Shown here: piece after piece, positions 1-8,119 of the stretch
Layout of the letters: each line of letters starts with the position of its first letter
How positions within the stretch are numbered: position 1 is the stretch's first letter
Source of the DNA: Hyphomicrobiales bacterium
GTDB taxonomy: Bacteria; Pseudomonadota; Alphaproteobacteria; Rhizobiales; Beijerinckiaceae
Direction of reading: 5' to 3'
Length of the DNA stretch: 17,225 bases
NCBI GenBank assembly: GCA_028290085.1
Contig: JAQGKN010000493.1
Span: 1-17,225 of the forward strand
Notes under the pieces: generated by a model
Database searches by the model: none
Told to the model about the DNA's origin: nothing
The model's input: the letters and a program-made list of their open reading frames with translations, nothing else
Translations under genes and position numbers: made by a program

Positions 1-602
1 TGCTCAAACGTGCCGGCGGCAAGTCGGGTGGCGGCGCAGCACTGACGCCCACTGGCGTGCGCGTCATCGAGGCCTTCCACCGCATGGAGGCTGAAATGGC
101 CCGTGTCCTTCGCGCGCTCGAGCCCGATCTCGCGGGCACAGGTGTCACGCCGCTCAATCTCATATCGGGACTGCTGATGAAAACGAGCGCAAGAAACGCC
201 CTGCGCGGGACGATCACCAATATCGTGACGGACGAGGTCGCCGCCCAAATCTCGGTGGCCGTTTCCCCTGATACCACGATCCACGCACTGGTCACCGCCA
301 GCAGCCTGCGCGATCTCGGTCTCGTCGTCGGGCGCGACACGATCGTGCTCATCAAGGCCTCCTTCGTGATGATCGCGCCCGGTGACAACCCGCCCGCCGT
401 TTCCGCGCGCAATTGTCTGCATGGCGTCGTCAGCCGCTGCGAGACGTCGGCCGTGAGCGCCGAAGTCACGCTGGACATCGGCGGCGGCAAGACGCTCACG
501 GCCACCATCACCGCGCAAAGCGCACGCGATCTCGGTCTGGCGCCGGGCAAAAAAGCCTGCGCCATCTTCGACGCCTCGCACGTCATTCTCGCCATCGATT
601 GA
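1..602 (+). CDS. modE: Molybdate-responsive transcriptional regulator ModE, 5'-truncated
   Basis: The reading frame is open from the left edge (first full codon at 3) to TGA at 600-602, so the start lies outside the window. The first visible residues (LKRAGGKSGGGAALTPTG) are the end of the ModE winged-helix DNA-binding domain, including its glycine-rich wing. A short helical linker follows, then two tandem Mop/TOBE molybdate-binding domains, each beginning SARN and containing a S.RDLGL segment. In the family, molybdate-loaded ModE dimers repress the molybdate uptake operon. Here the gene ends 13 nt before modA and is probably cotranscribed with it, so it could autoregulate. GTG at 57 opens a shorter ORF, but the preceding codons are clearly ModE, so that is not the start. 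Only about 200 residues are visible; roughly the first 60 are missing. Confidence 0.9.
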   Translation, partial: LKRAGGKSGGGAALTPTGVRVIEAFHRMEAEMARVLRALEPDLAGTGVTPLNLISGLLMKTSARNALRGTITNIVTDEVAAQISVAVSPDTTIHALVTASSLRDLGLVVGRDTIVLIKASFVMIAPGDNPPAVSARNCLHGVVSRCETSAVSAEVTLDIGGGKTLTATITAQSARDLGLAPGKKACAIFDASHVILAID

Positions 603-615
603 AAGGATACATCTG

Positions 616-1377
616 ATGATGCGCTCGAAAGCCCTCACACTGGCCGTCGGCCTTCTCGCCCTCGGCTGGACGTCGGTGCCCGCATCGGCAGCGCAGACTA
701 ACGTCGCCGTCGCGGCCAATTTCACTGATGCCGCCAAGGAAATCGCAGCCGCCTTCAAGCAGAAGACCGGGCACGAGGCCATTCTGAGCTTTGGCGCTTC
801 GGGCCAGCTCTACACGCAGATCACGCAGGACGCGCCGTTCGAGATCTTGTTGTCGGCCGACGACGAGCGCCCGAAGAAGCTCGTCGACGACGGCCTCGGG
901 GTGCCGGCGAGCCGCTTTACCTATGCCATCGGCAAGCTCGTTCTATGGAGCAAGACGGCTGGCACCGTGAAGGGCGAAGAGACCCTCAAGGCGGCGGCCT
1001 TCAACAAGATCTCCATCGCCAACCCGACCGCAGCGCCATACGGCGCGGCCGCCATCGAGGCGATGAAGGCGCTCAAGATCTATGACGTGCTGCGGCCCAA
1101 GATCGTTCAGGGCAACAGCATCGCGCAGGCCTTCCAGTTCATCGACAGCGGCAATGCCGAACTCGGTTTCGTCGCGGCGTCCCAGCTCGCCGGAAACGAC
1201 AGCGGCTCGCGCTGGTTGGTGCCGCAAAATCTGTACACGACGATCCGGCAGGATGCGGTGCTATTGAAAAAAGCAGAAAGCCACGAAGCAGCCGTCGCCT
1301 TCATGACCTTCCTGAAGAGCCCCGAGGCCAAGACGATCATCCTGAAATTCGGCTATGCCGCCGATAGCAGCAGCTGA
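616..1377 (+). CDS. modA: Molybdate ABC transporter periplasmic binding protein ModA
   Basis: This 253-residue protein starts with a Sec signal peptide (basic start, hydrophobic residues about 6-18, likely cut after ASA at residue 25). The mature part has the ModA pattern: [18 protein letters not shown] near the N-terminus, [12 protein letters not shown] at about 58-69, and the '[10 protein letters not shown]' segment near the middle. These loops supply the serine, alanine and tyrosine contacts for the tetrahedral oxyanion. In the periplasm it captures molybdate, and probably tungstate, and delivers it to ModB. The start at 616 is followed at once by a second ATG at 619. An AAGGA ribosome site at 603-607 suits 616. 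It lies between modE and modB in a tight operon. Confidence 0.95.
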   Translation: MMRSKALTLAVGLLALGWTSVPASAAQTNVAVAANFTDAAKEIAAAFKQKTGHEAILSFGASGQLYTQITQDAPFEILLSADDERPKKLVDDGLGVPASRFTYAIGKLVLWSKTAGTVKGEETLKAAAFNKISIANPTAAPYGAAAIEAMKALKIYDVLRPKIVQGNSIAQAFQFIDSGNAELGFVAASQLAGNDSGSRWLVPQNLYTTIRQDAVLLKKAESHEAAVAFMTFLKSPEAKTIILKFGYAADSSS

Positions 1378-1384
1378 GCGCATC

Positions 1385-2068
1385 ATGACCTTGCCGCCAG
1401 ACATCTGGGTTTCAGTCCGGCTCACCATCGAGCTGGCGACGCTCACCACGATCATTCTTCTGATTGTGGGGACGCCGCTCGCCTGGTGGCTGGCGCGCTC
1501 CAAAGCCTGGTGGAAGGAGACCGTGGCAACCGTCGTCGCACTGCCGCTCGTACTGCCGCCCACAGTGCTCGGCTTTTATTTGCTCGTGGCGCTGGGCCCC
1601 AACGGGCCCGGCGGGCAGATTGCGAGCCTCTGGGGCGCACGCACGCTCGCCTTCACCTTCGGGGGGCTCGTCATCGGCTCCGTGCTTTATTCGATGCCCT
1701 TCGTGGTCCAACCCATCCGCAACGCCTTTCAGGCCATGGGCGAGCGACCGATGGAGGTAGCGGCAACACTGCGGGCTTCGCCCACACGTGCTTTCTGGAC
1801 TGTCGCCGTGCCACTGGCGCGACCGGGCCTCCTGACCGGCGCCGTGCTCGGCTTCGCGCACACGATCGGCGAATTCGGCGTCGTGTTGATGATCGGCGGC
1901 AATATTCCCGGCAAGACCAAGGTTTTGTCGGTGGCCATTTTCGACTATGTCGAGACCAGCCAATGGCGCGAGGCGAGCATTCTGGCAGGCGGCATGGTCG
2001 TCTTCGCCTTCACGGTCATCCTCGCCATGACGCTGCTTGAAAAACGCGCGGTGCGAGCAGGCCTATGA
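1385..2068 (+). CDS. modB: Molybdate ABC transporter permease ModB
   Basis: The 227-residue inner-membrane permease forms the dimeric channel for molybdate. It has about five hydrophobic segments, the first near residues 12-32 of the chosen product. The cytoplasmic EAA loop that docks on ModC reads [20 protein letters not shown] and is followed by the family's [20 protein letters not shown] block. I chose ATG 1385, which begins [13 protein letters not shown] as ModB proteins usually do. An upstream in-frame ATG at 1355 would overlap the end of modA and add ten residues that are not typical of the family. The stop codon overlaps the modC start (ATGA at 2065-2068), which suggests translational coupling. 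Confidence 0.94.
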   Translation: MTLPPDIWVSVRLTIELATLTTIILLIVGTPLAWWLARSKAWWKETVATVVALPLVLPPTVLGFYLLVALGPNGPGGQIASLWGARTLAFTFGGLVIGSVLYSMPFVVQPIRNAFQAMGERPMEVAATLRASPTRAFWTVAVPLARPGLLTGAVLGFAHTIGEFGVVLMIGGNIPGKTKVLSVAIFDYVETSQWREASILAGGMVVFAFTVILAMTLLEKRAVRAGL

Positions 2069-3180
2069 TCCCGATGGACACGATCCATGCGTCCTTTCGT
2101 GACACTGTTGGTGGCTTCGAACTCGATGCGGCCTTCACGGTACCCGGCCGCGGGGTGACTGCGCTGTTTGGCCATTCCGGCTGCGGCAAGACCACCGTGC
2201 TGCGCTGCCTCGCCGGCCTGCACCGCGCAGCGCACGGCACCTGCGTCGTCGGCGGCGACGTCTGGCAGGATGCGGGCGCCTTCCGCCCCGCGCATCAGCG
2301 TCCCGTCGGCTATGTCTTTCAGGAAGCGAGCCTCTTCCCGCATCTCTCCGTGCGCGAGAACCTCCTCTACGGCGCGCGAGGCGCAATGCCTCTGGCGGAC
2401 TGGAGAATAGACCTCGACGAGGTCGTCACCCTGCTCGGCCTGTCCAGCCTTCTCGACCGGTCGCCCGTCAAACTCTCGGGGGGCGAACGCCAGCGTGTCG
2501 CCATCGGCCGCGCGTTGCTCGCACAGCCGCGCATCCTCCTGATGGACGAGCCCTTGTCGGCACTCGATCGTCCGACGCGCGACGAAATCCTGCCCTTCCT
2601 GGAGCGACTGCAGAACAGTCTCGAGCTTCCTATCATGTATGTCAGCCACGACCTCGCCGAGGTCGAACGTCTCGCAGACACACTGGTGCTGATGGAAAAG
2701 GGACGCGTGATTGCCTCTGGCCCACTCGTGGAGCTGCAAAGCGATCTCGGCCTTCCGCTGGTCGCCGCACGCGAAGCCGCCGTGCGCCTCGAGGGCGTCG
2801 TGGTGAACATCGACTCGACCTACGGCCTGATGCAGCTCGACGTTGCAGGCGGCGCGCTTCTAGTCCATGGCAGCGCACAGCCGGGCGACATGAAGCGCGT
2901 GCGCATTGGTGCAACCGACATCAGCATCGCCAAGGTTCGCCCGCACGCCAGCAGCATCCTGAATATTCTCCCCGCGCGGATCGTCACGTCGCAACCCATC
3001 GTCCACGACATGAACGTGGTGCTGGCCCTCGGCGAAGATGGCGGTGGTGCCAAGCTCGTCGCGCGGATCACGCGGCGATCCTGGGACGAACTCGGCCTCG
3101 CGGACGGCATGGGCGTGTTCGCGCAGGTGAAGGGAATAAGCTTGCTGTCCTTTGGCGCGCTGCAGCGAAAGCGCCCCTGA
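2065..3180 (+). CDS. modC: Molybdate ABC transporter ATP-binding protein ModC
   Basis: This 371-residue ATPase powers molybdate import. Visible motifs are Walker A GHSGCGKT (residues 36-43), the Q-loop glutamine (about 86), the signature LSGGERQR (137-144), Walker B ILLMDEP (157-163) and the switch histidine in SHD (about 195). The C-terminal part (about 295-357) is a Mop/TOBE domain. In ModC it binds molybdate and can give trans-inhibition at high internal molybdate. The length fits ModC. The start codon overlaps the modB stop; a second ATG four codons in (2074) is a possible alternative. The gene closes the operon, and 18 nt later it meets the end of an opposing gene. I see no hairpin terminator between them. 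Confidence 0.95.
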   Translation: MIPMDTIHASFRDTVGGFELDAAFTVPGRGVTALFGHSGCGKTTVLRCLAGLHRAAHGTCVVGGDVWQDAGAFRPAHQRPVGYVFQEASLFPHLSVRENLLYGARGAMPLADWRIDLDEVVTLLGLSSLLDRSPVKLSGGERQRVAIGRALLAQPRILLMDEPLSALDRPTRDEILPFLERLQNSLELPIMYVSHDLAEVERLADTLVLMEKGRVIASGPLVELQSDLGLPLVAAREAAVRLEGVVVNIDSTYGLMQLDVAGGALLVHGSAQPGDMKRVRIGATDISIAKVRPHASSILNILPARIVTSQPIVHDMNVVLALGEDGGGAKLVARITRRSWDELGLADGMGVFAQVKGISLLSFGALQRKRP

Positions 3181-3198
3181 CACGCGGTGCCTCGGCGT

Positions 3199-3768
3199 TT
3201 AGCTCGCTTTCAGACAGACGCGCTCGTGGACCGCTGTCGTGACCCCCTCGATCCGCTGCACCAGCCCGCTCACTGTCTGCGTGAGTTCGGTGTTCTTCTC
3301 CAGCAGGGCGTTGACCTGTTCGGTCAGCCGCGTGTTCTGCTTCAGCATTTCGACGAGCAAGGTCGTCTGTTCCTCGACCTGCGATTGGCGCCGCTGACTG
3401 ACCTTGTGAAGCTCCTCACGATGCTGCGCGTCGGCGAGGCTGTTGACCTTGTCGCGATCCGCCTGACGGGTTTGCGCCAGCAGGATCAACGGCGCTGCAT
3501 ATGCCGCCTGCAAGGAGAATGCGAGGTTGAGGAGGATGAACGGATAGACGTCGAAATGCGTCCAGCCAATCGCGTTGATCGCGATCCAACTGGAGACGAC
3601 AATGGTCTGCCCGATGAGAAACACGGGGGTTCCAAAAAACCGGGCGAACGCTTCGGCCTTCAGCGCGAACCAGTCTCCGCCGAAAACCGGATCGAGATGC
3701 GCGTGAGGCAGATGGAACCGAAGCGGATGGTTGGGCGCGCTCGTATCGTCGACCGGCGTTTGGCTCAT
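3199..3768 (-). CDS. DUF1003 family membrane protein
   Basis: This 189-residue protein shows the DUF1003 core: A..FARFFGTPVFL (about 40-51), WIAINAIGWTHFDVYPFILLNLAFSL in pieces between 61 and 86, then AAPLILLAQTRQADRD (91-106). It has two hydrophobic helices (about 46-68 and 74-98). After them come a charged stretch and a long predicted coiled coil (about 105-175, rich in heptad-like Leu, Glu and Gln). The function of DUF1003 proteins is not established; they are two-pass inner-membrane proteins. A strong GGGAGG ribosome site just upstream of ATG 3768 supports the start. The gene converges on modC and diverges from the nitroreductase-like gene over a 122-nt gap. Nothing links it to either neighbour. 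Confidence 0.88.
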   Translation of the reverse strand: MSQTPVDDTSAPNHPLRFHLPHAHLDPVFGGDWFALKAEAFARFFGTPVFLIGQTIVVSSWIAINAIGWTHFDVYPFILLNLAFSLQAAYAAPLILLAQTRQADRDKVNSLADAQHREELHKVSQRRQSQVEEQTTLLVEMLKQNTRLTEQVNALLEKNTELTQTVSGLVQRIEGVTTAVHERVCLKAS

Positions 3769-3890
3769 GATGCCCTCCCTTTGGCAAACCTGTGACTCTC
3801 AGCTACGGCATAGCACCATGGACGTTCGTCGACTAACATCCCACACGAGTTCGGACGATCAGATCCGACCCCGCGGAGCAGGAGGACGCC

Positions 3891-4724
3891 ATGACGCCGA
3901 ATGTCATTCAGGACATGCAACGTGCCATGGCCGAGCGTTTCGGTGAAGACTTCGAAATTCCGCTCGCCAGCGATGGACTTGCGTCTCTGGCGCAACATCG
4001 CGTCCACCGCGATTTTCTCGACCGTCCCGTCGATCCCGAACTATTGAAAATGCTCTGCGCCTGCGCGATGTCGGCGCCCTCGAAAAGCGATCTCCAACAG
4101 CGCGACATCATCATCATCCAGGACCCGGATCTACGCGCGCGCATTGCGGCCCTCATGCCGCAATATGCATGGGTGCGGACGGCGCCCGCCATGGTCATCT
4201 TCTGCCTGAACGGTCGTCGGCTCCCCCAGATCGCGGAATGGCGCGGCAAGCCGTTCCCAAACGACCATTGCGATCTGCTCTTCAATGCCGTCGCAGATGC
4301 GGCGATCGCCCTCGCGTGGTTCCAGGCGAGCGTGAACATGGCGGGCCTTGGTGGATGCCCCGTCAGCGAGATTCGCAATCACGCGGAGCTCATTTCGGAA
4401 TGGCTCAGATTGCCGGACAAAGTGGCTCTTTATGCAGGCTTCTGCCTGGGATGGCCAAGCACTTCAGGGCATATAACGCCACGACTGCCACTCTCGGTAA
4501 CGGTGCACCACGATCGCTTCACAGACGATCACGCACGAGGCGACATAGAGGCATATGACGAGCGGCGCGAAGCCCTTCATCCCGCACGCCGACAGCGCGA
4601 TCCCGACGTCTGGGGGACCGCCAATGTTTACGGCTGGTCGGAGGACAAGGCCGGGCAATATGCCGAGCCCTTGCGGACGGATTTCGGAGCCTATCTCCGC
4701 CGCCGGAAATTCAATCTCACCTAA
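3891..4724 (+). CDS. Nitroreductase-family flavoprotein
   Basis: The 277-residue protein has the nitroreductase fold signature. An N-terminal HRVHRDF segment (about 36-42) stands where the usual RRS.R.F FMN-phosphate contact lies. CACAMSAPSKSDLQ follows (57-69), then LLFNAVADAAIALAWFQASVNMAGLGGCPVS (129-159), and a GWPS...PRLPLS motif near 187-202. Family members are FMN enzymes using NAD(P)H to reduce nitro groups, quinones or enones, so the substrate is open. The C-terminal tail of about 60 residues after PRLP is charged. An AGGAGG ribosome site at 3880-3885 fixes the start. The TAA stop overlaps the stop of the opposing dehydrogenase gene within one CTAA. There is no copy of the 12-bp operator in front of it, so it is probably not in the catabolic regulon. 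Confidence 0.85.
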   Translation: MTPNVIQDMQRAMAERFGEDFEIPLASDGLASLAQHRVHRDFLDRPVDPELLKMLCACAMSAPSKSDLQQRDIIIIQDPDLRARIAALMPQYAWVRTAPAMVIFCLNGRRLPQIAEWRGKPFPNDHCDLLFNAVADAAIALAWFQASVNMAGLGGCPVSEIRNHAELISEWLRLPDKVALYAGFCLGWPSTSGHITPRLPLSVTVHHDRFTDDHARGDIEAYDERREALHPARRQRDPDVWGTANVYGWSEDKAGQYAEPLRTDFGAYLRRRKFNLT

Positions 4725-5818
4725 CCAGGCGATCCCTGACGGCTCAGCGCGGCCAGCACCGCGTCGGCGCACCGACGCATGTTCGCCGGGCCGCCGAGAT
4801 CCGCGGTACGCGCGTCGGGATCGACCAGAACGTCCTCCATTGCCTGCTCGATAGCCTGCGCGGCGGATGTTTCGCCGAGGTGCTCGAGCATCATCGCGAC
4901 CGACCATATCGCCGCGATGGGGTTGGCAATCCCCTTCCCAGCGATGTCGGGCGCCGACCCATGCACGGGCTCGAACATGGAGGGAAAGTCTCGCTCCGGA
5001 TTGAGGTTCGCAGAAGGTGCGATGCCGATAGACCCCGCGATGGCCGGACCGAGATCCGAGAGGATGTCGCCGAACAGGTTCGAGCCGACGACCACATCGA
5101 ACCAGTCGGGATGCAGCACGAAATGCGCCGTGAGGATGTCGATGTGAAATTGCGCGGCCCCCACATCGGGGTAGCGGGCTTTCGCGGCTTCAAAACGCTC
5201 GTCCCAGAACGGCATCGTGTGGACGATGCCATTCGATTTGGTTGCCGACGTGACGTGCTTGCGCGGCCGTGTCTGCGCCAGCTTGAACGCATAATCGAGC
5301 ACGCGATCGACACCGCGCTTGGTGAAGATCGACTCCTGCATGGCCATTTCATCAGGCGTGCCACGGAAGATGCGGCCACCGATTTCGGAATATTCACCCT
5401 CGTTGTTCTCGCGTACGACGATGAAATCGATGTCCTTCTGGCCACGTCCGACCAGCGGCGACTGGATGCCCTTCAGCAGGCGCACGGGCCGGACGTTGAC
5501 ATATTGCTGCAATTCCCGGCGCAACGGAATGAGCAGGCCCCAGAGCGAAATATGATCGGGAACGCCGGGGAAACCGACGGCGCCGAGATAGAGCGCATCG
5601 AAGGCCTTGACCTGTTCGATCCCGTCCTCGGGCATCATCCGGCCGGTCTTTGCGAAACGCTCGCAGCTCCAGTCGAAGCCCGTCCAGTCCATGGTGAAGC
5701 CGAACGTCTGCCCGGCGGCTTCGGCAACGGCCATGCCGACAGGAATGACCTCTTTCCCGATGCCATCGCCAGGGATGACGCCGACACGGTGACGGCGGTT
5801 GGAGATGGGAGGGCTCAT
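4721..5818 (-). CDS. Tartrate/D-malate dehydrogenase-type beta-decarboxylating dehydrogenase
   Basis: This 365-residue enzyme belongs to the isocitrate/isopropylmalate dehydrogenase family, closest in pattern to tartrate dehydrogenase (TtuC) and D-malate dehydrogenase (DmlA). These NAD- and Mn/Mg-dependent cytosolic enzymes oxidise and often decarboxylate 2-hydroxy diacids. Visible features are GVIPGDGIGKEV (13-24), substrate arginines around 100, 110 and 136, VRENNEGEYSE with the catalytic tyrosine Y143, and catalytic lysine K194 (SATKSNG). Metal aspartates are near 227, 251 and 255, and the NAD-binding EPVHGSAPDIAGKGIANP lies at 283-300. I chose ATG 5818, which overlaps the upstream pdxA-like stop by four nt. 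The frame stays open to 6097, but that region codes for the other gene. The second gene of an operon behind operator 6893-6904. Confidence 0.88.
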   Translation of the reverse strand: MSPPISNRRHRVGVIPGDGIGKEVIPVGMAVAEAAGQTFGFTMDWTGFDWSCERFAKTGRMMPEDGIEQVKAFDALYLGAVGFPGVPDHISLWGLLIPLRRELQQYVNVRPVRLLKGIQSPLVGRGQKDIDFIVVRENNEGEYSEIGGRIFRGTPDEMAMQESIFTKRGVDRVLDYAFKLAQTRPRKHVTSATKSNGIVHTMPFWDERFEAAKARYPDVGAAQFHIDILTAHFVLHPDWFDVVVGSNLFGDILSDLGPAIAGSIGIAPSANLNPERDFPSMFEPVHGSAPDIAGKGIANPIAAIWSVAMMLEHLGETSAAQAIEQAMEDVLVDPDARTADLGGPANMRRCADAVLAALSRQGSPG

Positions 5819-6843
5819 GCGCGGACGCCATTTCTTGGTGCGAGTTTTGCTGCCAATGCGAGCGCGCTTTCGAGCGCGCCGGTCGAGGCGACGCCCTGCC
5901 CCACGATGTCGAAGGCCGTTCCGTGGGCGGGTGTGGTGAAGAGAACGTCGAGGCCCGCCGTAATGGTGACGCCGCGGTTGAACCCCTTCATCTTCGTCGC
6001 GATCTGCCCCTGATCGTGGTACATCGAGACCACGCTGTCGAACTCGCCGTTGAAGGCGCGAATGTAGACCGTGTCGGAGGGAAACGGTCCCGTGCAATCG
6101 ATGCCGGTCGCAGCGACTTTTTCGACAGTCGGCCGGATCAGCTCGATTTCATCGCGGCCAAACAGCCCGTTCTCGCCCGCATGCGGGTTCAGCGCAGCAA
6201 CAGCTATCCGCGGCTTCTCGATGCCGGCACGCTTCATCATGCGATCAACCAGTTCGATGGCGTCCGTGATGGATTGCTCGTTGATGAGATCGAGCGCTTC
6301 GCGCAGCGATACGTGCGAGGTGACGCGCGACATCCAGTGCGGATCCAGCACGTTCATTTCCGAGAAGTACGAGTTGTGCCCGAGAACATTGGCGAAGAAC
6401 TTGTGCTCATCAGGAAACTTGAAGCCGCCCGCATACATCGCGGCCTTGTTGAGCGGAGCGAAGGTGACGGCATCGACCTCGCCACGCTTGGCCATCCAGA
6501 TCGCATGACGCAAGGTCTCGCCGGTGATGCGGCCCGAATGCGCTGAGATCGCACCGGAGCCAACCTCGGCCGGATCGATATTTCCAAGGTCGATCAGCGG
6601 CACCGTCGGATCGGACCAATCGATGTCCGAAACGCGTTCGACACGACGCCACGCGAACTCGACCTGCGCATCGTGCATGCCCTTTTCCAGAACACGCGCA
6701 TCGCCCACAGCTACGAGACGCGCACGATCGCTGAGATTTCGCTCCGCGAGGACCCTGGCTGCAATTTCAGGCCCGATCCCCGTGCAATCACCAAACAGCA
6801 GGGCAATGCGTGGAAGCTCCGCAGTCTCTTGATCCATTTGCAT
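5815..6843 (-). CDS. PdxA-like NAD-dependent dehydrogenase (catabolic paralogue)
   Basis: The 342-residue protein is a clear PdxA relative: LLFGDCTGIGPEIAA (16-29), the three metal histidines H177, H221 (NPHAGENGLFG) and H276 (YHDQGQ), and the PAHGTAFDIVGQGVA block near 305-319. PdxA oxidises and decarboxylates 4-hydroxythreonine-4-phosphate in vitamin B6 synthesis. Related enzymes act on threonate/erythronate phosphates (PdxA2) or on cis-dihydrodiol dicarboxylates (TphB). Measured against E. coli PdxA residues as I recall them, only the substrate lysine is kept (K284); H136, T137, N283 and R292 become E146, H147, T293 and F302. With the catabolic context this argues against B6 synthesis. There is no DUF1537 kinase gene in the window. 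ATG 6843 is used; ATG 6837 is possible. First gene of its operon, 49 nt from operator 6893-6904. Confidence 0.85.
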   Translation of the reverse strand: MQMDQETAELPRIALLFGDCTGIGPEIAARVLAERNLSDRARLVAVGDARVLEKGMHDAQVEFAWRRVERVSDIDWSDPTVPLIDLGNIDPAEVGSGAISAHSGRITGETLRHAIWMAKRGEVDAVTFAPLNKAAMYAGGFKFPDEHKFFANVLGHNSYFSEMNVLDPHWMSRVTSHVSLREALDLINEQSITDAIELVDRMMKRAGIEKPRIAVAALNPHAGENGLFGRDEIELIRPTVEKVAATGIDCTGPFPSDTVYIRAFNGEFDSVVSMYHDQGQIATKMKGFNRGVTITAGLDVLFTTPAHGTAFDIVGQGVASTGALESALALAAKLAPRNGVRA

Positions 6844-6892
6844 CGCCTCTCGGGAGGGTTCAAGCCTGCGCGGACGCTACCACCCATTGCTT

Positions 6893-6904
6893 ATTGTTGA
6901 CAAT
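6893..6904. promoter_or_regulatory. Predicted GntR operator 1 (ATTGTTGACAAT)
   Basis: This 12-bp near-perfect palindrome is the exact reverse complement of the copy at 10684-10695 and matches the copy at 15442-15453 at 11 of 12 positions. The half-sites ATTGT and ACAAT fit the general GntR pattern (GT...AC core). It lies in the divergent gap, 49 nt from the start of the PdxA-like gene and 224 nt from the hydrolase start, so it could control either or both. The + strand copy includes TTGACA (6898-6903), a -35-like hexamer. Binding by the nearby GntR protein is inference. Confidence 0.7.
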
Positions 6905-6918
6905 ATGCTATTCCCGAT

Positions 6919-7083
6919 GGAGACCCTTGCATAATTTGCCAGACTCGAACGCGAACTCGTTGCTGTCATTGCGAGCGAAGCGAAGCAATCCAGAGCGTTC
7001 CCAGCGACTCCTGGATTGCCGCGTCGCTTCGCTCCTCGCAATGACGACGCCGATCAGTCGAAGCAAGCTATGCAAAGGTCTCC
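6919..7083. repeat. Nested palindromic intergenic repeat element (MITE/REP-like)
   Basis: Outer arms GGAGACCCTTGCATAATTTG (6919-6938) and CAAGCTATGCAAAGGTCTCC (7064-7083) are inverted repeats matching at 17 of 20 positions. Inside them, 6965-6993 and 7011-7045 form a second inverted repeat. It starts GTCATTGCGAG, carries CGAAGCGA, and ends CAATCCAG, with the right arm 6 nt longer. I recognise the inner repeat as a dispersed palindrome frequent in Bradyrhizobium-like genomes; copy number here cannot be seen. No ORF is present, so any movement would need outside enzymes. The element lies between operator 1 and the hydrolase ribosome site and would fold in the hydrolase mRNA leader if transcription starts at the operator. 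Confidence 0.8.
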
Positions 7084-7128
7084 GACAGCGGATGACAGGC
7101 CCAAAAAAATCAATCTGGAGGACCGCCG

Positions 7129-8100
7129 ATGGATCTTCGACCGGGTTCCGATCACGCCCACGAGCGTCCGCCGCTGATTCCGCACGGCCCCGAACTGATG
7201 AAGGGTTTTGAACGGGGTCGCATCAAGACGCGCGGCGCAGAGATCAATGTCGCGATTGCGGGCAACGGTCCGCCGCTCCTGCTGATCCACGGCAATCCCC
7301 TCACCCTGGTGAGCTGGCACAAGATGGCGCCGACGCTCGCGCAGTCTTTCACCGTCGTCGTGCCCGATCTTCGCGGCTATGGAGACAGCTCGAAGCCTGT
7401 CGGTGGCGGCGATCATTCGGCCTACACGTTCCGTTCGATGGGCGAAGACATGTTCGATGTCATGGACGCGCTCGGCTTCGACAAATTTGGCGTCGCCGGA
7501 CATGATCGCGGCGCACGCGTGGGCTTCCGCATGGCGCTCGACCAGCCTGACCGCGTCACAGCTTTCGCCTCGCTCGATATTGTGCCGACACACGAAGTGC
7601 TGACCAAGATCACGCTGGGCTGGGGCCTCGAATCCTACCACTGGTTCTTCATGGCCCAGAAGGAGCCGTTCCCGGAGCGCCTCATCTGCGGCGATCTCGA
7701 TTATTACATTCGCTACAAGCTCAACAAGAAGGGCGTAGGCCTCGAGATATTCACGCCGGAGGCACTCGCCGAATACGCGCGCTGCACGACGCCCGAGCAG
7801 ATCCATGCGGTGTGCGAGGATTATCGCGCGACGGTGACGCTCGATCTCGAGATGGACACGGCGGACCTGGGGCAAAAGAAGATCAAATGCCCTGTGCTCG
7901 TTCTCTGGGGCTCAAATAGCCATTGCGGGCGGCACTTCGCGGTCATGAAGGCGTGGGCGCCCTGGTCGGATGATCTGCGCGGCTGGTCGATTCCCACCGG
8001 GCATTATCCAGCCGAGCATCGTCCCGACCTCGTGTACGACGCCTTCTATCCGTTCTTCTCAGGCATCGAGCCCACGCCCTATGTGGACGCGGCGCCCTGA
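7129..8100 (+). CDS. Alpha/beta hydrolase, fluoroacetate dehalogenase-like
   Basis: This 323-residue alpha/beta hydrolase most resembles haloacetate/fluoroacetate dehalogenases and related epoxide hydrolases. By comparison with the Rhodopseudomonas enzyme RPA1163 as I know it, all key positions are present. These are the oxyanion HGNP (54-57), nucleophile D126 in GHDRGAR, carboxylate-binding R127 and R130, acid D150 (LDIVPT), halide-pocket H171-W172 (YHWFFMAQ) and Y232 (CEDYRA), and base H292 (TGHYPAE). It could therefore cleave a 2-halo acid through an aspartyl ester, but close relatives with this set may use other substrates. A 20-odd residue N-terminal extension precedes the usual start; ATG 7198 is an alternative, but GGAGGA at 7117-7122 favours 7129. 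It stands alone on the + strand and converges on the next gene. Confidence 0.87.
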   Translation: MDLRPGSDHAHERPPLIPHGPELMKGFERGRIKTRGAEINVAIAGNGPPLLLIHGNPLTLVSWHKMAPTLAQSFTVVVPDLRGYGDSSKPVGGGDHSAYTFRSMGEDMFDVMDALGFDKFGVAGHDRGARVGFRMALDQPDRVTAFASLDIVPTHEVLTKITLGWGLESYHWFFMAQKEPFPERLICGDLDYYIRYKLNKKGVGLEIFTPEALAEYARCTTPEQIHAVCEDYRATVTLDLEMDTADLGQKKIKCPVLVLWGSNSHCGRHFAVMKAWAPWSDDLRGWSIPTGHYPAEHRPDLVYDAFYPFFSGIEPTPYVDAAP

Positions 8101-8119
8101 CCCACAATCCTGCGAGCGC

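Noticed and set aside
4880-6013. 377-codon + strand ORF
   Set aside because: Antisense to two well-supported dehydrogenase genes. It is rich in Arg/His/Asp runs typical of shadow frames in GC-rich DNA and has no recognisable motif.
5819-6097. In-frame N-terminal extension of the tartrate dehydrogenase-type gene
   Set aside because: It lies wholly inside the PdxA-like coding region in another frame. The family start motif follows ATG 5818 directly, and the ATGA overlap is a normal operon join.
5815-6843. Vitamin B6 biosynthesis role for the PdxA-like gene
   Set aside because: Substrate-contact residues differ and all neighbours are catabolic; no B6 or ksgA-type neighbours are present.
6965-7045. 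Rho-independent terminator or CRISPR repeat
   Set aside because: Long GC-mixed palindrome without U-tract, only one unit and no spacers; it fits a dispersed palindromic repeat.
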